Positions 49,117 through 58,566 of a stretch of DNA of 64,000 nucleotides are shown piece by piece. How positions within the stretch are numbered: the stretch's first letter is position 1; each line of letters starts with the position of its first letter. Position numbers and translations under genes: made by a program. The notes under the pieces are model-generated. The model ran no database searches. It saw only the letters and a program-made list of their open reading frames with translations, and had not been told where the DNA came from. Source of the stretch: Bacteroidota bacterium (lineage in GTDB: Bacteria > Bacteroidota > Bacteroidia > AKYH767-A > OLB10); assembly GCA_016717725.1 (NCBI GenBank), contig JADKFA010000016.1, positions 22,762-86,761 of the forward strand. Reading direction: 5' to 3'.

Positions 49117-51576
49117 ATGCAATTCAAAACTCTATTCACACTCTGTCTCCTTCTAGCTATCTCCCATTTTTGTCATGGGCAATCAAAATTATCAGGCATT
49201 GTTACTAATGAAAACCATATTGGGCTTCCAGGAGTTATTTTACATATTGAACAATCTCAATATACAATAACATCTGAAAAATCTGGAAACTTTGCATTTT
49301 ACAAACTTAAAGATGGACTTATCAAAGTTCAATGCAGGCTTTTAGGCTATAATGACACCATCATCCAAGTAAATATGGCAGGTGAAACAACTTTTAATAT
49401 TCAATTAAGCACTAAACCATTTTTGACCGATGAAGTCGTGGTGAAATCGACTCGAACTGGATCTCTTTCTGCAATGGCAAATCAAACACTGAGCAAAGAA
49501 GAAATTGAAAAATTAAATACAGGTCAAGATTTACCATACTTACTTCAACTCTTACCTAGTGCTGTAGTAACATCAGATGCTGGAAATGGAATTGGATATA
49601 CTGGAATTCGAATTCGAGGAAGCGATGCTACTCGCGTAAATGTAACCATCAATGGTATTCCTTTAAACGATGCAGAATCACAAGGTGTATACTGGGTGAA
49701 TCTTCCCGACTTCGCTAGCTCAACACAAAATATTGAAGTCACTCGAGGGGCAGGTGTAAGTACCAATGGAAGTGGAGCCTTTGGTGGAACCATTAATATT
49801 TTATCGCAACAATTGAGCGACACAGCCTTTTTGCAAACATCAAATGCATTCGGAAAATTTAATACGCTAAAAAATAATATTTCATTTGGGACAGGTCTAT
49901 TAAAAAATCATTTTTCCATGGAGGGTCGACTTTCTAAACTAGTAAGCGACGGCTATATGGATCGAGGTAAATCGGATTTAAAATCGTTTTATCTCAGTAC
50001 TGCCTATCGCGACAATAAAAATTTAATTCGGTTAAATATTTTTTCAGGAAAGGAAATCACCTATCAAAGTTGGAATGGAATTCCGGAAAGCAGATTAAAT
50101 GATGATGTAAAAGGCATGATGGATTACATCGATCGAAACGGATTGAGTGAAGAAGAAGCGAATAATTTATTAACCAGTGGTCGCACTTATAATTATTACA
50201 CCTACAAAAATCAGAACGATAATTACCAGCAAGATCATTATCAACTTTTAGCAAGTAGAAATATTGGCAAGTCGTGGCTAGCAAATATTGGTTTACATGC
50301 TACTAAAGGGAAGGGATATTATGAAGAATATAAATCAAATCAAGAATTAGCGAGTTACAATATCTCAACTGCAAGTTCTGCTGATTCACTCATCACACAT
50401 TCAGATTTAGTGAGAAGAAGATGGCTCGACAACTGGTTTTATGGAATTACTTGGAGCGTTAATGGAAATATTACGGAGAAATTAAAATTGAATATTGGCG
50501 GAGCTGCCAATCGCTATGACGGAAAACATTTTGGAGAAGTGATTTGGGCTCGAAATGCAGGCAGCGCTGAGTTGACCGATAAATACTATGAAAATAAAGC
50601 AACGAAAGATGATATCAATTCTTACATCAAAGCCGACATCCAATTATCAAAACAAATTAACATCTATGGAGATTTACAGTTTCGTCATGTAAACTACTCT
50701 TTCTTGGGCCCCAATGAATTTGGAAGTTTTTTCCAACAAGAAGTGAAACACAATTTTTTCAATCCTAAAGCAGGAATTACCTATCAGCCCAATACTAATA
50801 TTCAAATTTATGCTTCAGCTAGCGTAGCTCAAAAAGAACCCAGCAGAAGTGATTACATCGAGACATCAAACTTTTCTCGTCCCAACCCCGAGAAAATGAT
50901 CGACTATGAAACTGGAGTAAAATGGTCGGGAAGAACAATAAGTGCAAGTGTCAATCTTTATTATATGGATTATACCGATCAATTAATTCTAACTGGAAAA
51001 GTGAATGATGTTGGAAGCTATACGCGAAGCAACATCAAAGAAAGTTATCGCATGGGTATCGAATTAGAAGCGGCTGTTCAAGTACACAAAAAATTAGTGC
51101 TTCAAGGGAATTTTACTTTAAGTGAAAATAAAATTCCGACTTTCACTGAATTCGTTGACGCCTATGATGTGAATTTCGATTATCTCGGACAGGAAAAAAT
51201 AAAATACAACAAAACAACCATTGCATTTTCTCCATCCATGATCGCTTCTGGAGCACTTCACTACAGTCCTACAATAAACAGTGAAATTAGTTTTATCACT
51301 AAATATGTTTCACAACAATATTTAGACAATACAGAAAGCAAGGAAAGTGAAATCCCAGCTTACTTCGTTGGAGATATTCGATTATCGTACAACATCGTTA
51401 AACCGAATGTACCAAGAATTAAATTTAATATTTTGCTTAATAATATATTTAGCTCCTTGTATGTTTCCAATGGATATACGTATGGTTATATTTATGATAA
51501 TTCAAGAATACGAGAAAACTTCTACTATCCGCAAGCTGAATTTAATTTAATGGGACAAATTATGTTAACGTTTTAA
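49117..51576 (+). CDS. TPP-riboswitch-controlled TonB-dependent receptor (thiamine compound uptake)
   Basis: 819 residues. Signal peptide (about 1-21), carboxypeptidase-regulatory-like domain (about 23-105, SGIVTNENHIGLPGVIL), plug (about 125-235, TGIRIRGSDATRVNVTINGI, GAGVSTNGSGAFGGTINI) and barrel, ending FNLMGQIMLTF. The TPP riboswitch just upstream is the key evidence for its ligand: Bacteroidota often put outer-membrane receptors for thiamine or its phosphates under THI elements. It imports these across the outer membrane with TonB energy. No inner-membrane thiamine transporter is adjacent. Its stop overlaps the convergent ligase-like gene by 3-4 bp. Confidence 0.93.
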   Translation: MQFKTLFTLCLLLAISHFCHGQSKLSGIVTNENHIGLPGVILHIEQSQYTITSEKSGNFAFYKLKDGLIKVQCRLLGYNDTIIQVNMAGETTFNIQLSTKPFLTDEVVVKSTRTGSLSAMANQTLSKEEIEKLNTGQDLPYLLQLLPSAVVTSDAGNGIGYTGIRIRGSDATRVNVTINGIPLNDAESQGVYWVNLPDFASSTQNIEVTRGAGVSTNGSGAFGGTINILSQQLSDTAFLQTSNAFGKFNTLKNNISFGTGLLKNHFSMEGRLSKLVSDGYMDRGKSDLKSFYLSTAYRDNKNLIRLNIFSGKEITYQSWNGIPESRLNDDVKGMMDYIDRNGLSEEEANNLLTSGRTYNYYTYKNQNDNYQQDHYQLLASRNIGKSWLANIGLHATKGKGYYEEYKSNQELASYNISTASSADSLITHSDLVRRRWLDNWFYGITWSVNGNITEKLKLNIGGAANRYDGKHFGEVIWARNAGSAELTDKYYENKATKDDINSYIKADIQLSKQINIYGDLQFRHVNYSFLGPNEFGSFFQQEVKHNFFNPKAGITYQPNTNIQIYASASVAQKEPSRSDYIETSNFSRPNPEKMIDYETGVKWSGRTISASVNLYYMDYTDQLILTGKVNDVGSYTRSNIKESYRMGIELEAAVQVHKKLVLQGNFTLSENKIPTFTEFVDAYDVNFDYLGQEKIKYNKTTIAFSPSMIASGALHYSPTINSEISFITKYVSQQYLDNTESKESEIPAYFVGDIRLSYNIVKPNVPRIKFNILLNNIFSSLYVSNGYTYGYIYDNSRIRENFYYPQAEFNLMGQIMLTF

Positions 51577-53156
51577 TCACTATTACCAGAAAACAAATTC
51601 ATCACGTCACTTAATTGATGTGCGTCATCAATGGATAAATGATTATGTCTGCATTTAACGGTTGCATTAATTAATTCTACTCCTGCCTTTTTCCTTTCAT
51701 TTCGGAAGATGGATGTAAAGGATACTTCAAAAACCAAGGTTGGTTTAATATTCCGCACCGGTCCAAATTTCTCGATTGTATTTTGCTTAACAAACTCATG
51801 TATAAAGAGTCGATCTTCTTCAATCATCAATTCGGCAACTCTAGCAATGGGAAGCCAGATAGAATTATGCTGTACTCCAAAAGTGTATTCTTCACCACCT
51901 CGATCGCTACTATAAATTCCTAACTTTACGTACAGCAAAGTGAGTAACAAGGTATGCGAATCATTTTTCTTTAAATACTTTTTCGGTTGGATGGATGAAT
52001 CTTTTAAAGTATTTTTTGAAAATATCTCCATACCAATACTTCCTTTTAAGCGATGTTTAGTTTGATAATTATCCAATTGATCCCAAGTGGTGAAATCAAT
52101 CGCTTCATTCCAAAAGCACAGCGAGTTGGGATCATCCAGAAGCTCGAAAAATAAATCTTGTGCTGATTTTTCCAATTTTTCAATGTTGAATGCATCCACT
52201 TTCCTTTGAATAAACTCCGAAACAAAAAATCGAATTGGAAAATCAGTCATCACTTTTGTGGTCACTTGCTTTTTACTTTCACGCTGTTGAAGTATGACTT
52301 TATCCGCCCCGTCTTTATCCCAGCCGACAATAGTTCCACTAGCAATACAACCATCAGGAAGGGCGAGGAATATACTTTCTATCTCTGGAAATCGATTGAA
52401 TAATAACTTTTGTTTCTGTCCCCACACAAAGATTTCGCCATTCATTTTTACAACTTGAACTTCGAGCCCATCCATCGCCCATCTTGCTTTAAAAGCAGTT
52501 GAGTCTAATAATGATTTCAAATCATCCGACCAATCCTGAAACTCATAAAATAACTCAGGCAAAGTCCATCTTTCGCTTTCAAGAAGGGGTTTACGCAAAT
52601 CACTTAAAGTCGATTCCAACGGAATCCATTTAGAAAGTCGAAGACCGATAACCCCTTTTTCAATTCCTTTCCACAATGTGAAAGCTTCAACCAATTCATC
52701 GAAAGAAATTTTAAACTTAAAAACGCCACAAAGCAACTGATTAAAAACAATTCTCTTCTCAGAATTTAAAACCGACCAATAGTCGAGAATTGCCTTCTGT
52801 CGATCATCTACATTCATTTTTTTTATCGATTCTAAAAGCAAAAAAACATCGTTCAAACTTTTATGTTCATTGCTTTTAGGAGAAGGAATAATCAAAGAAA
52901 CTGTATCTAAGTAATTATTCCCATGAGAAAGGCATTCGTCAAACATCCATGAATTAATATCCGCTAAGTCACATGCTAATAATTTTAACTCTTCTTTCTT
53001 TATTTCTGCCTTTAACTTTACACCCATCATAATGGAGCAAACAATTGCACCTTCTGTTTCACTCACGCTTCCTAAATAATTCGCAATAGCTTCTACTCTT
53101 CGTTGTCTGCGAATTTCTTGTTCAAGAGCTAGATATAAATTGGCGAAATTCTTCAT
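51573..53156 (-). CDS. ATP-dependent DNA ligase homologue with degenerate active site
   Basis: 527 residues, the length and layout of the bacterial ligase family that pairs with an MBL exonuclease. The N-terminal helical domain (MKNFANLYLALEQE) and the C-terminal OB-fold (EYTFGVQHNSIWLPIARV, then IEKFGPVRNIKPTLVFEVSF) are well kept. The nucleotidyltransferase core is not. Motif I, normally W-K-x-D-G-x-R, reads WAMDGLE, with Ala for the AMP-binding Lys; the D-G-E-I motif reads SGTI; the E-G-L-M-x-K motif reads SIGMEIF. All catalytic residues are lost in a frame with no breaks. AMP transfer is not expected. It overlaps the exonuclease gene by 4 bp. Confidence 0.82.
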   Translation of the reverse strand: MKNFANLYLALEQEIRRQRRVEAIANYLGSVSETEGAIVCSIMMGVKLKAEIKKEELKLLACDLADINSWMFDECLSHGNNYLDTVSLIIPSPKSNEHKSLNDVFLLLESIKKMNVDDRQKAILDYWSVLNSEKRIVFNQLLCGVFKFKISFDELVEAFTLWKGIEKGVIGLRLSKWIPLESTLSDLRKPLLESERWTLPELFYEFQDWSDDLKSLLDSTAFKARWAMDGLEVQVVKMNGEIFVWGQKQKLLFNRFPEIESIFLALPDGCIASGTIVGWDKDGADKVILQQRESKKQVTTKVMTDFPIRFFVSEFIQRKVDAFNIEKLEKSAQDLFFELLDDPNSLCFWNEAIDFTTWDQLDNYQTKHRLKGSIGMEIFSKNTLKDSSIQPKKYLKKNDSHTLLLTLLYVKLGIYSSDRGGEEYTFGVQHNSIWLPIARVAELMIEEDRLFIHEFVKQNTIEKFGPVRNIKPTLVFEVSFTSIFRNERKKAGVELINATVKCRHNHLSIDDAHQLSDVMNLFSGNSD

Positions 53157-54145
53157 TCTTCACTTTCCATATGTGAGTTAAACAATGTCTCCAATTCATA
53201 TGCATCCTTGCCTTGCTCTCTCAACCACTTCACATAGGGCTTTGTAAATCCATGTGTAATAAAAACTTGTTCTGCTTCACTGGAATCAATTGCTTTATTC
53301 AATCCTTGCCAATCGGCATGGTCGCTGAGTGTAAATCCACGCTCCGCCGACATTTGATACTTCCCTCCTCTGAAATTCATCCAACCGGATGCAAAAGCGA
53401 TAGAACAAGGATGAAACATCTCTAGCATAACTTGTGCAGAATTAGGGGGAACAATTAACAAAGCATTTCGGTAATTCGATACCGTTAGATCCTTATGCCA
53501 AATCAAATCGGCGGGAAGGTCGGGAGTAAAGTTCCGTACTGCAGCATTCATCGCACCTACCACCGGATGCACAATCACCTGCCCAATTTCCTGATCCAGA
53601 TGCATTAAAATACGTTGCGCTTTCCCTAAACTATAGGCCATGATCACAGAAACAATTCCATCGGCAGCATTTTGCTTCCACCAACTATTAATTTCACTAT
53701 ACACTTCACCTTGTTCTTTCCACCTATAAATAGGAAGTCCGAAAGTTGATTCCGAAATAAACGAATGGCATTTCACTGACTCAAAAGGACTACAAACACC
53801 GTCATCTTCTAATTTATAGTCTCCTGAAATCACCCAAACTTCTCCTTTATATTCTACTCGAATTTGAGACGAACCGGGAACGTGTCCTGCAGGATGAAAT
53901 GAAATTTGAACGCCATTACAATGGATACCCTCACCATATTTCACACCTTGAGAATTGATTTTTCCTAAACGCAGATCCAATAATGGTATACAGTGTTCGT
54001 GTGCAACATATAATCCATTTCCACTGCGTGCATGATCCGAATGAGCATGTGTAATCAAAGCCTTCGGAACCGACTTCCATGGATCGATGTATACATCTGC
54101 TTGCGCACAATAAAGTCCTTGTTTTGTTAATTCAATGAGAGCCAT
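53153..54145 (-). CDS. Ligase-associated DNA exonuclease (metallo-beta-lactamase fold)
   Basis: 330 residues. The MBL metal site is intact: THAHSDHAR (HxHxDH), FHPAGHVPGSS, VISGDYKLED and the late FTLSDHADW, ITHGFTKPY. These are the marks of the family of exonucleases that sit beside ATP-dependent ligases in repair gene clusters, related to SNM1/CPSF-type nucleases. It overlaps the start of the ligase-like gene by 4 bp (ATGA), so translation is coupled. The nuclease looks active even though its ligase partner does not. Confidence 0.92.
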   Translation of the reverse strand: MALIELTKQGLYCAQADVYIDPWKSVPKALITHAHSDHARSGNGLYVAHEHCIPLLDLRLGKINSQGVKYGEGIHCNGVQISFHPAGHVPGSSQIRVEYKGEVWVISGDYKLEDDGVCSPFESVKCHSFISESTFGLPIYRWKEQGEVYSEINSWWKQNAADGIVSVIMAYSLGKAQRILMHLDQEIGQVIVHPVVGAMNAAVRNFTPDLPADLIWHKDLTVSNYRNALLIVPPNSAQVMLEMFHPCSIAFASGWMNFRGGKYQMSAERGFTLSDHADWQGLNKAIDSSEAEQVFITHGFTKPYVKWLREQGKDAYELETLFNSHMESEE

Positions 54146-54279
54146 AATTTCAACCGCTACGGAAAGTTAAAAAAGCAATCTATACTATTTACATTAAAAC
54201 TCACAATAAAATGATTCACAGTGACCAATTATTTACCTTGACGATGACACAATCAAAATTACAACGTACTTATAAAATA

Positions 54280-55065
54280 CTAATTTGATTTCAACAAAAC
54301 AGCGAGTTCTTCAAACATTTGCCAACTCAATGCTTCTGCTCTTAAATCGAGATAAGGAATATGCGAGAAATCAGCAGGTAAAATAGGACGCAAAGCATTA
54401 CGCAACGTCTTTCTGCGTTGGTTAAATCCAACTTTAACCACAGTTGTAAACCAAGATTGATCCACGCGCATGGTCATACGATCGTTGCGTTTCATTCTTA
54501 AAATGGCCGACTTCACACGCGGTGGTGGAGTAAATAAATGTTGATCGACCGTAAATAAATATTCAATATCAAACCAAGGTTGCAACAACACGCTTAAAAT
54601 TCCATAGTCACGATTTCCAGGAGGAGAAGCAATACGTTCAGCAACTTCCTTTTGAAACATTCCCACCATCAGTGGCACTTTATTCTTGAATTCTAATATG
54701 CGAAATAATATTTGCGTAGAAATATTATAAGGAAAATTACCAATGATTGCAAACTGATTCTCGAACAACTCGTCTAAATTCATCTGCAAAAAATCACCTT
54801 CTATCAATCGATCCTTCAATTCTGGAAAATGCAAATTCAAATAAGGAATAGAATCACGATCAAGCTCTACGGCATAGGTAGTATATGCCTTATTTGGTAG
54901 CAAATACTTAGTAAGCACTCCCATTCCCGGACCAATCTCTAACACATCGGTAACACCGTCTGGTAACTCTAAAGCATCAACAATCGCCTGAGCGGTATCC
55001 TCATCATTCAAAAAATGCTGACCTAAAAATTTCTTGGCTCTTACATCGCCCGGCTTCCACGTCAT
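54280..55065 (-). CDS. rsmA: 16S rRNA (adenine1518/1519-N6) dimethyltransferase
   Basis: 261 residues. KKFLGQHFLND is the family N-terminal signature; the SAM-binding motif is VLEIGPGMGVLT, and the catalytic motif IV is NFPYNIS. The C-terminal helical domain contains FNQRRKTLRNAL. It dimethylates two adjacent adenines near the 3' end of 16S rRNA as a late 30S check step. It overlaps the DUF4286 gene by 4 bp, in a serS-TPR-DUF4286-rsmA run on the minus strand. Confidence 0.97.
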   Translation of the reverse strand: MTWKPGDVRAKKFLGQHFLNDEDTAQAIVDALELPDGVTDVLEIGPGMGVLTKYLLPNKAYTTYAVELDRDSIPYLNLHFPELKDRLIEGDFLQMNLDELFENQFAIIGNFPYNISTQILFRILEFKNKVPLMVGMFQKEVAERIASPPGNRDYGILSVLLQPWFDIEYLFTVDQHLFTPPPRVKSAILRMKRNDRMTMRVDQSWFTTVVKVGFNQRRKTLRNALRPILPADFSHIPYLDLRAEALSWQMFEELAVLLKSN

Positions 55066-55361
55066 ACTACTTCCAATAAAGTGCGAAATGCAGTAAATTT
55101 TCCTCCGTAATTTTTCGCGGCATCTTCTTGTAATGCTGGTGCAAACTCATCACGGTATCGTTCGTAACTCTCCATGTCGTGACAAGTATATTGAATTGCG
55201 TAAGTGAATCCACCAACTTCTTCCGCTAATACCCGACAAATACGTGCTTCAAAAAATATTCCCACCTTCAATACATCTGGAACATGCTTCTCTTTCATCC
55301 ACTTCAACCACTCCACCGAAACATCTTCGTCAATACTTACCGTTACATTGTAGATAATCAT
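55062..55361 (-). CDS. DUF4286 family protein
   Basis: 99 residues from the ATG at 55361 (MIIYNVTVSIDED), the usual family start; an upstream ATG at 55376 would add MKFRK. The ferredoxin-like alpha/beta pattern (GFTYAIQYTCHDMESYERYR) fits a dimeric alpha-beta barrel. Function unknown. Its 4 bp overlap with rsmA and closeness to serS suggest a translation-related role, which is inference only. Confidence 0.85.
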   Translation of the reverse strand: MIIYNVTVSIDEDVSVEWLKWMKEKHVPDVLKVGIFFEARICRVLAEEVGGFTYAIQYTCHDMESYERYRDEFAPALQEDAAKNYGGKFTAFRTLLEVV

Positions 55362-55406
55362 TTTTCTAAACTTCATTTGTGATGATTGTTACAACCATCA
55401 ACTCAA

Positions 55407-57230
55407 TTAATTAATTTTATCTCCGCGCAATGCTCTGAATCGTTTTCTTGCATCTACTACGAAAAGACTTCCTGGATATTTTGTGAGCAATGTTTCATAC
55501 AACACTTTTGCTTTTTCTTTATCGTCTAATTTATTTTCATTGATATCTGCCAATTGAAATAGGGCATCATCCGCTAAAATATCTTCAGGATACTTATCAA
55601 TAATATCTTGTAAATAGATAAGCGCTTCTGTAAATCTACCTTTCGATTTTAAGATTTGCGCTTTCTTAAACCATGCTTCATCGGTGAGTGAATGATTGGG
55701 AAATCCATTGATCAAACTGTCCAACACCATTAAGGAAAGACTATCTTTATTTTGAAAATCTAACAAGTCAGCTCTAGAATAAACAATCATCGCAGCATTG
55801 GATGTATCTAAATTTGTGTTGTCGGTAATCAACAATGCCAATGACAACGCATCATTAGAAATTAACTGACTCGTGGCTGCTTTCAATACATTAAGTTGAT
55901 CCTTTGCCCAATCAAACTCACCCAAGTAATATGACAATCTTGAATTACGAAACTTTGCCTCGCGACCTAAAATATCATTCTTAAAATCCTTATCTACCTG
56001 ACCATACAAGAGTGCAGCATCCCAAACCAATCCATCAAAAACATAAATATCGGCTAACTCCAATTTACATTCTGCTTTAAACTGCGATTTCAAATTAGGC
56101 AACTCAATCGTTTCATTTAATAAATCGATTGCAGTATCCGTATTAAATAAATAAAATGCTTCTAGGTGAGCATATCCACGAATGAGCGGAGCCGTCGCTA
56201 CATTTTTCCCTAACTCGCTTAAAGTTGTTATATAATCTTGTTTGAGACGGAGCAAATCTGCTTGCGTATAATTTCCAGAAGTAGTAACTCGCTCATTCAC
56301 CGCATTGATCAATTCCATGCGCGCTGTTGTGTAATTAATATTCAACGATCCTTTTTCAACTACATACTGAAAACATTTTTCAGCAGTTAAAAAATCTTTA
56401 TTACTTACGGCTGTCCTACCTAAATTCAATAGGCGATCGCCATTTTCAGCAAGACGCTTATCCAATCCTTTTGCTTGAATAAATGCCGATTCAAAATCTT
56501 TTTCTTGCAAAAACAACCATAGCAAGAGCTCACTATACTTCGATTCATTTGGATATTTTTGAATACTCCTCAACAAACTTTGACGCACTAAATCACTCAT
56601 ATTCCCACTCAAATCATTCGCAATTTTATTTTGCAAGATGGTTTGAATATTGGGAAGATAACCCGGATTAAAATCAATCATGGTAATATACTCATTCACC
56701 ATCTCAGTGAATTTCCCCAATTGACCGTATGCTTCAGCTAACTCAAATGAAAATGGATAAGCACCTTTTAATAATTTTCTTCCTTCTAAATAAGTGGCAA
56801 CTGCATAATCGAACATCTGATTTTTTGTAAATGCATTTCCCAACACATTCACTTGATTAATATCGGGCTTCAAATTATTGATTGCCTCTTCATACACCTT
56901 CTTTGCATCATTATTCTTTCCCTCTACATCATAAAGCAAACCTAAATCGAGGCGAATAGAAGGATCTTGTGGAAATTTTTTCTGATGCTTTCGAATTAAT
57001 TTTTCTGCTTTATCAAAATCCTTCAATTCAATTAAACACTTAGAATATCCCGAATAAGCAGTAAGCGGATCCTGATCATAAAATTTTTCAAAGTAAACAA
57101 CCGCTTTATCAAACTCTCCTGTACTAAAATATTGATTAGCTAACTCAGCATTCGATTGTCCGGGCTGCGCAAATACTACTTGCGATCCGAGCGCAATAAA
57201 GAGAATTAAAAATATAAGTATTTTTTTCAT
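55407..57230 (-). CDS. Exported tetratricopeptide-repeat protein
   Basis: 607 residues. Signal peptide (about 1-21, QVVFAQPGQS) then TPR units throughout, including NQYFSTGEFDKAVVYFEKFY near the start and GRFTEALIYLQDIIDKYPED, then KAKVLYETLLTKYPGSLFV near the end. Repeats of this kind act as protein-binding scaffolds, here probably in the periplasm. The C-terminal array resembles the YbgF/Tol-Pal or Gldish TPR type, but no exact family was recognised. It overlaps serS by 4 bp. Confidence 0.85.
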   Translation of the reverse strand: MKKILIFLILFIALGSQVVFAQPGQSNAELANQYFSTGEFDKAVVYFEKFYDQDPLTAYSGYSKCLIELKDFDKAEKLIRKHQKKFPQDPSIRLDLGLLYDVEGKNNDAKKVYEEAINNLKPDINQVNVLGNAFTKNQMFDYAVATYLEGRKLLKGAYPFSFELAEAYGQLGKFTEMVNEYITMIDFNPGYLPNIQTILQNKIANDLSGNMSDLVRQSLLRSIQKYPNESKYSELLLWLFLQEKDFESAFIQAKGLDKRLAENGDRLLNLGRTAVSNKDFLTAEKCFQYVVEKGSLNINYTTARMELINAVNERVTTSGNYTQADLLRLKQDYITTLSELGKNVATAPLIRGYAHLEAFYLFNTDTAIDLLNETIELPNLKSQFKAECKLELADIYVFDGLVWDAALLYGQVDKDFKNDILGREAKFRNSRLSYYLGEFDWAKDQLNVLKAATSQLISNDALSLALLITDNTNLDTSNAAMIVYSRADLLDFQNKDSLSLMVLDSLINGFPNHSLTDEAWFKKAQILKSKGRFTEALIYLQDIIDKYPEDILADDALFQLADINENKLDDKEKAKVLYETLLTKYPGSLFVVDARKRFRALRGDKIN

Positions 57231-58501
57231 TTAATAATATCAAATCCAGTATACGGAACTAAAGCAGCAGGGATACGAATTCCGTCCTTACTCTGATTAT
57301 TTTCTAATAAAGATGCCACGATACGAGGTAACGCTAAGGCAGAGCCATTTAGTGTATGTGCTAATACAGGCTTCTCATTTCCTTCACGATAACGTAATTT
57401 TAATCGATTTGCTTGGAAAGATTCAAAGTTAGATACAGAACTCACCTCTAACCATCTTTTTTGTGCTCCACTCCACACTTCCATATCATAGGTTAATGCC
57501 GATGCAAAACTCATATCGCCACCACATAATTTCAAGGTTCGATAAGGAAGCTCGAGTAGATCCAACAAACTACAAACATAGGTTCTCATCTCTTCTAAAA
57601 TTTTATAACTAGAGTCGGGATGAGCAATTTGAACAATTTCAACTTTATCGAATTGATGCAAGCGATTCAATCCACGAACATGCGCACCATACGATCCTGC
57701 TTCTCTGCGAAAACAAGGTGTGTAAGCCGTGCACTTAATGGGCATCTCTTCTGCTTTAACAATGGTATCACGAAAAATATTGGTTACTGGAACTTCTGCA
57801 GTCGGAATTAAATATAAATTATCAGCCGTTACATGATACATTTGCCCTTCTTTATCGGGAAGTTGTCCGGTACCAAAACCAGATTCTTCATTGATTAAAA
57901 TGGGAGGTTGAATTTCATAATAACCCGCTTTGGTTGCTTGATCGAGAAAGAAATTGATCAATGCTCTTTGCAATTTTGCTCCTTGACCTTTGTAAACGGG
58001 AAATCCAGCACCTGCAATTTTATTTCCTAATTCAAAATCGATAATATCATACTTCACTGTCAATTCCCAATGTGGCAATGCATCCTCATCGAGCTTTGGC
58101 ATATTTTTCTCATTCAAGAAAACGACTTCATTCTCTTCAGGTGTTTTACCAGGAGGAACAGAGGGAGATGGAATATTTGGAAGAACAACCAAAGCACTTT
58201 TTAAATCCTCTTCAAGCTTTGCCAATTTCTCCTCGTATCCTTTAGCCAATTCTTTAATGGCAGTACTGCGATTACGCATATCATCAGCTTCCGCTTTCTT
58301 TCCCGATTTAAACAACTCGCCAATTTGCTTAGCCAAGGTATTTTGCTCTGACAAAAGCAATTCTACTTCCGTTTGAACCTTTCTTTTTTCTTGATCAAGA
58401 GTAATAATTTCATCTATAGCTGCTGCTGCATCTATATTTTTAATGGCTAATCTGTTGATTACATCCTGCTTGTTTTCACGGATATACGCTAACTGAATCA
58501 T
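57227..58501 (-). CDS. serS: Serine--tRNA ligase
   Basis: 424 residues. The N-terminal antiparallel coiled coil (about 30-100, IITLDQEKRKVQTEVELLLS) binds the long variable arm of tRNA-Ser. The class II core has motif 2 FRREAGSYGAHVRGLNRLHQF and motif 3 LNGSALALPRIVASLLEN, with serine-site residues in TAEVPVTN. It charges tRNA-Ser and tRNA-Sec where present. It is the first gene of the minus-strand run to rsmA, with TACATTTG (58522-58529) about 20 bp upstream of its ATG. Confidence 0.98.
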   Translation of the reverse strand: MIQLAYIRENKQDVINRLAIKNIDAAAAIDEIITLDQEKRKVQTEVELLLSEQNTLAKQIGELFKSGKKAEADDMRNRSTAIKELAKGYEEKLAKLEEDLKSALVVLPNIPSPSVPPGKTPEENEVVFLNEKNMPKLDEDALPHWELTVKYDIIDFELGNKIAGAGFPVYKGQGAKLQRALINFFLDQATKAGYYEIQPPILINEESGFGTGQLPDKEGQMYHVTADNLYLIPTAEVPVTNIFRDTIVKAEEMPIKCTAYTPCFRREAGSYGAHVRGLNRLHQFDKVEIVQIAHPDSSYKILEEMRTYVCSLLDLLELPYRTLKLCGGDMSFASALTYDMEVWSGAQKRWLEVSSVSNFESFQANRLKLRYREGNEKPVLAHTLNGSALALPRIVASLLENNQSKDGIRIPAALVPYTGFDIIK

Positions 58502-58521
58502 AAACTTTTTCGAATGAAGTG

Positions 58522-58529
58522 CAAATGTA
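58522..58529 (-). promoter_or_regulatory. -7 promoter element of serS operon
   Basis: TACATTTG on the minus strand fits TAnnTTTG; transcription would start near 58516, about 15 nt before the serS ATG. No TTG at ideal -33 spacing. Confidence 0.5.
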
Positions 58530-58554
58530 GCCGTTTTTCATCGTTCTTATCACC

Positions 58555-58562
58555 TAATTTTG
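58555..58562 (+). promoter_or_regulatory. -7 promoter element of the nucleoside phosphorylase gene
   Basis: TAATTTTG matches TAnnTTTG and ends 4 nt before the ATG at 58567, so the transcript is predicted to start at or within a base or two of the start codon. Confidence 0.45.
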
Positions 58563-58566
58563 GCGT

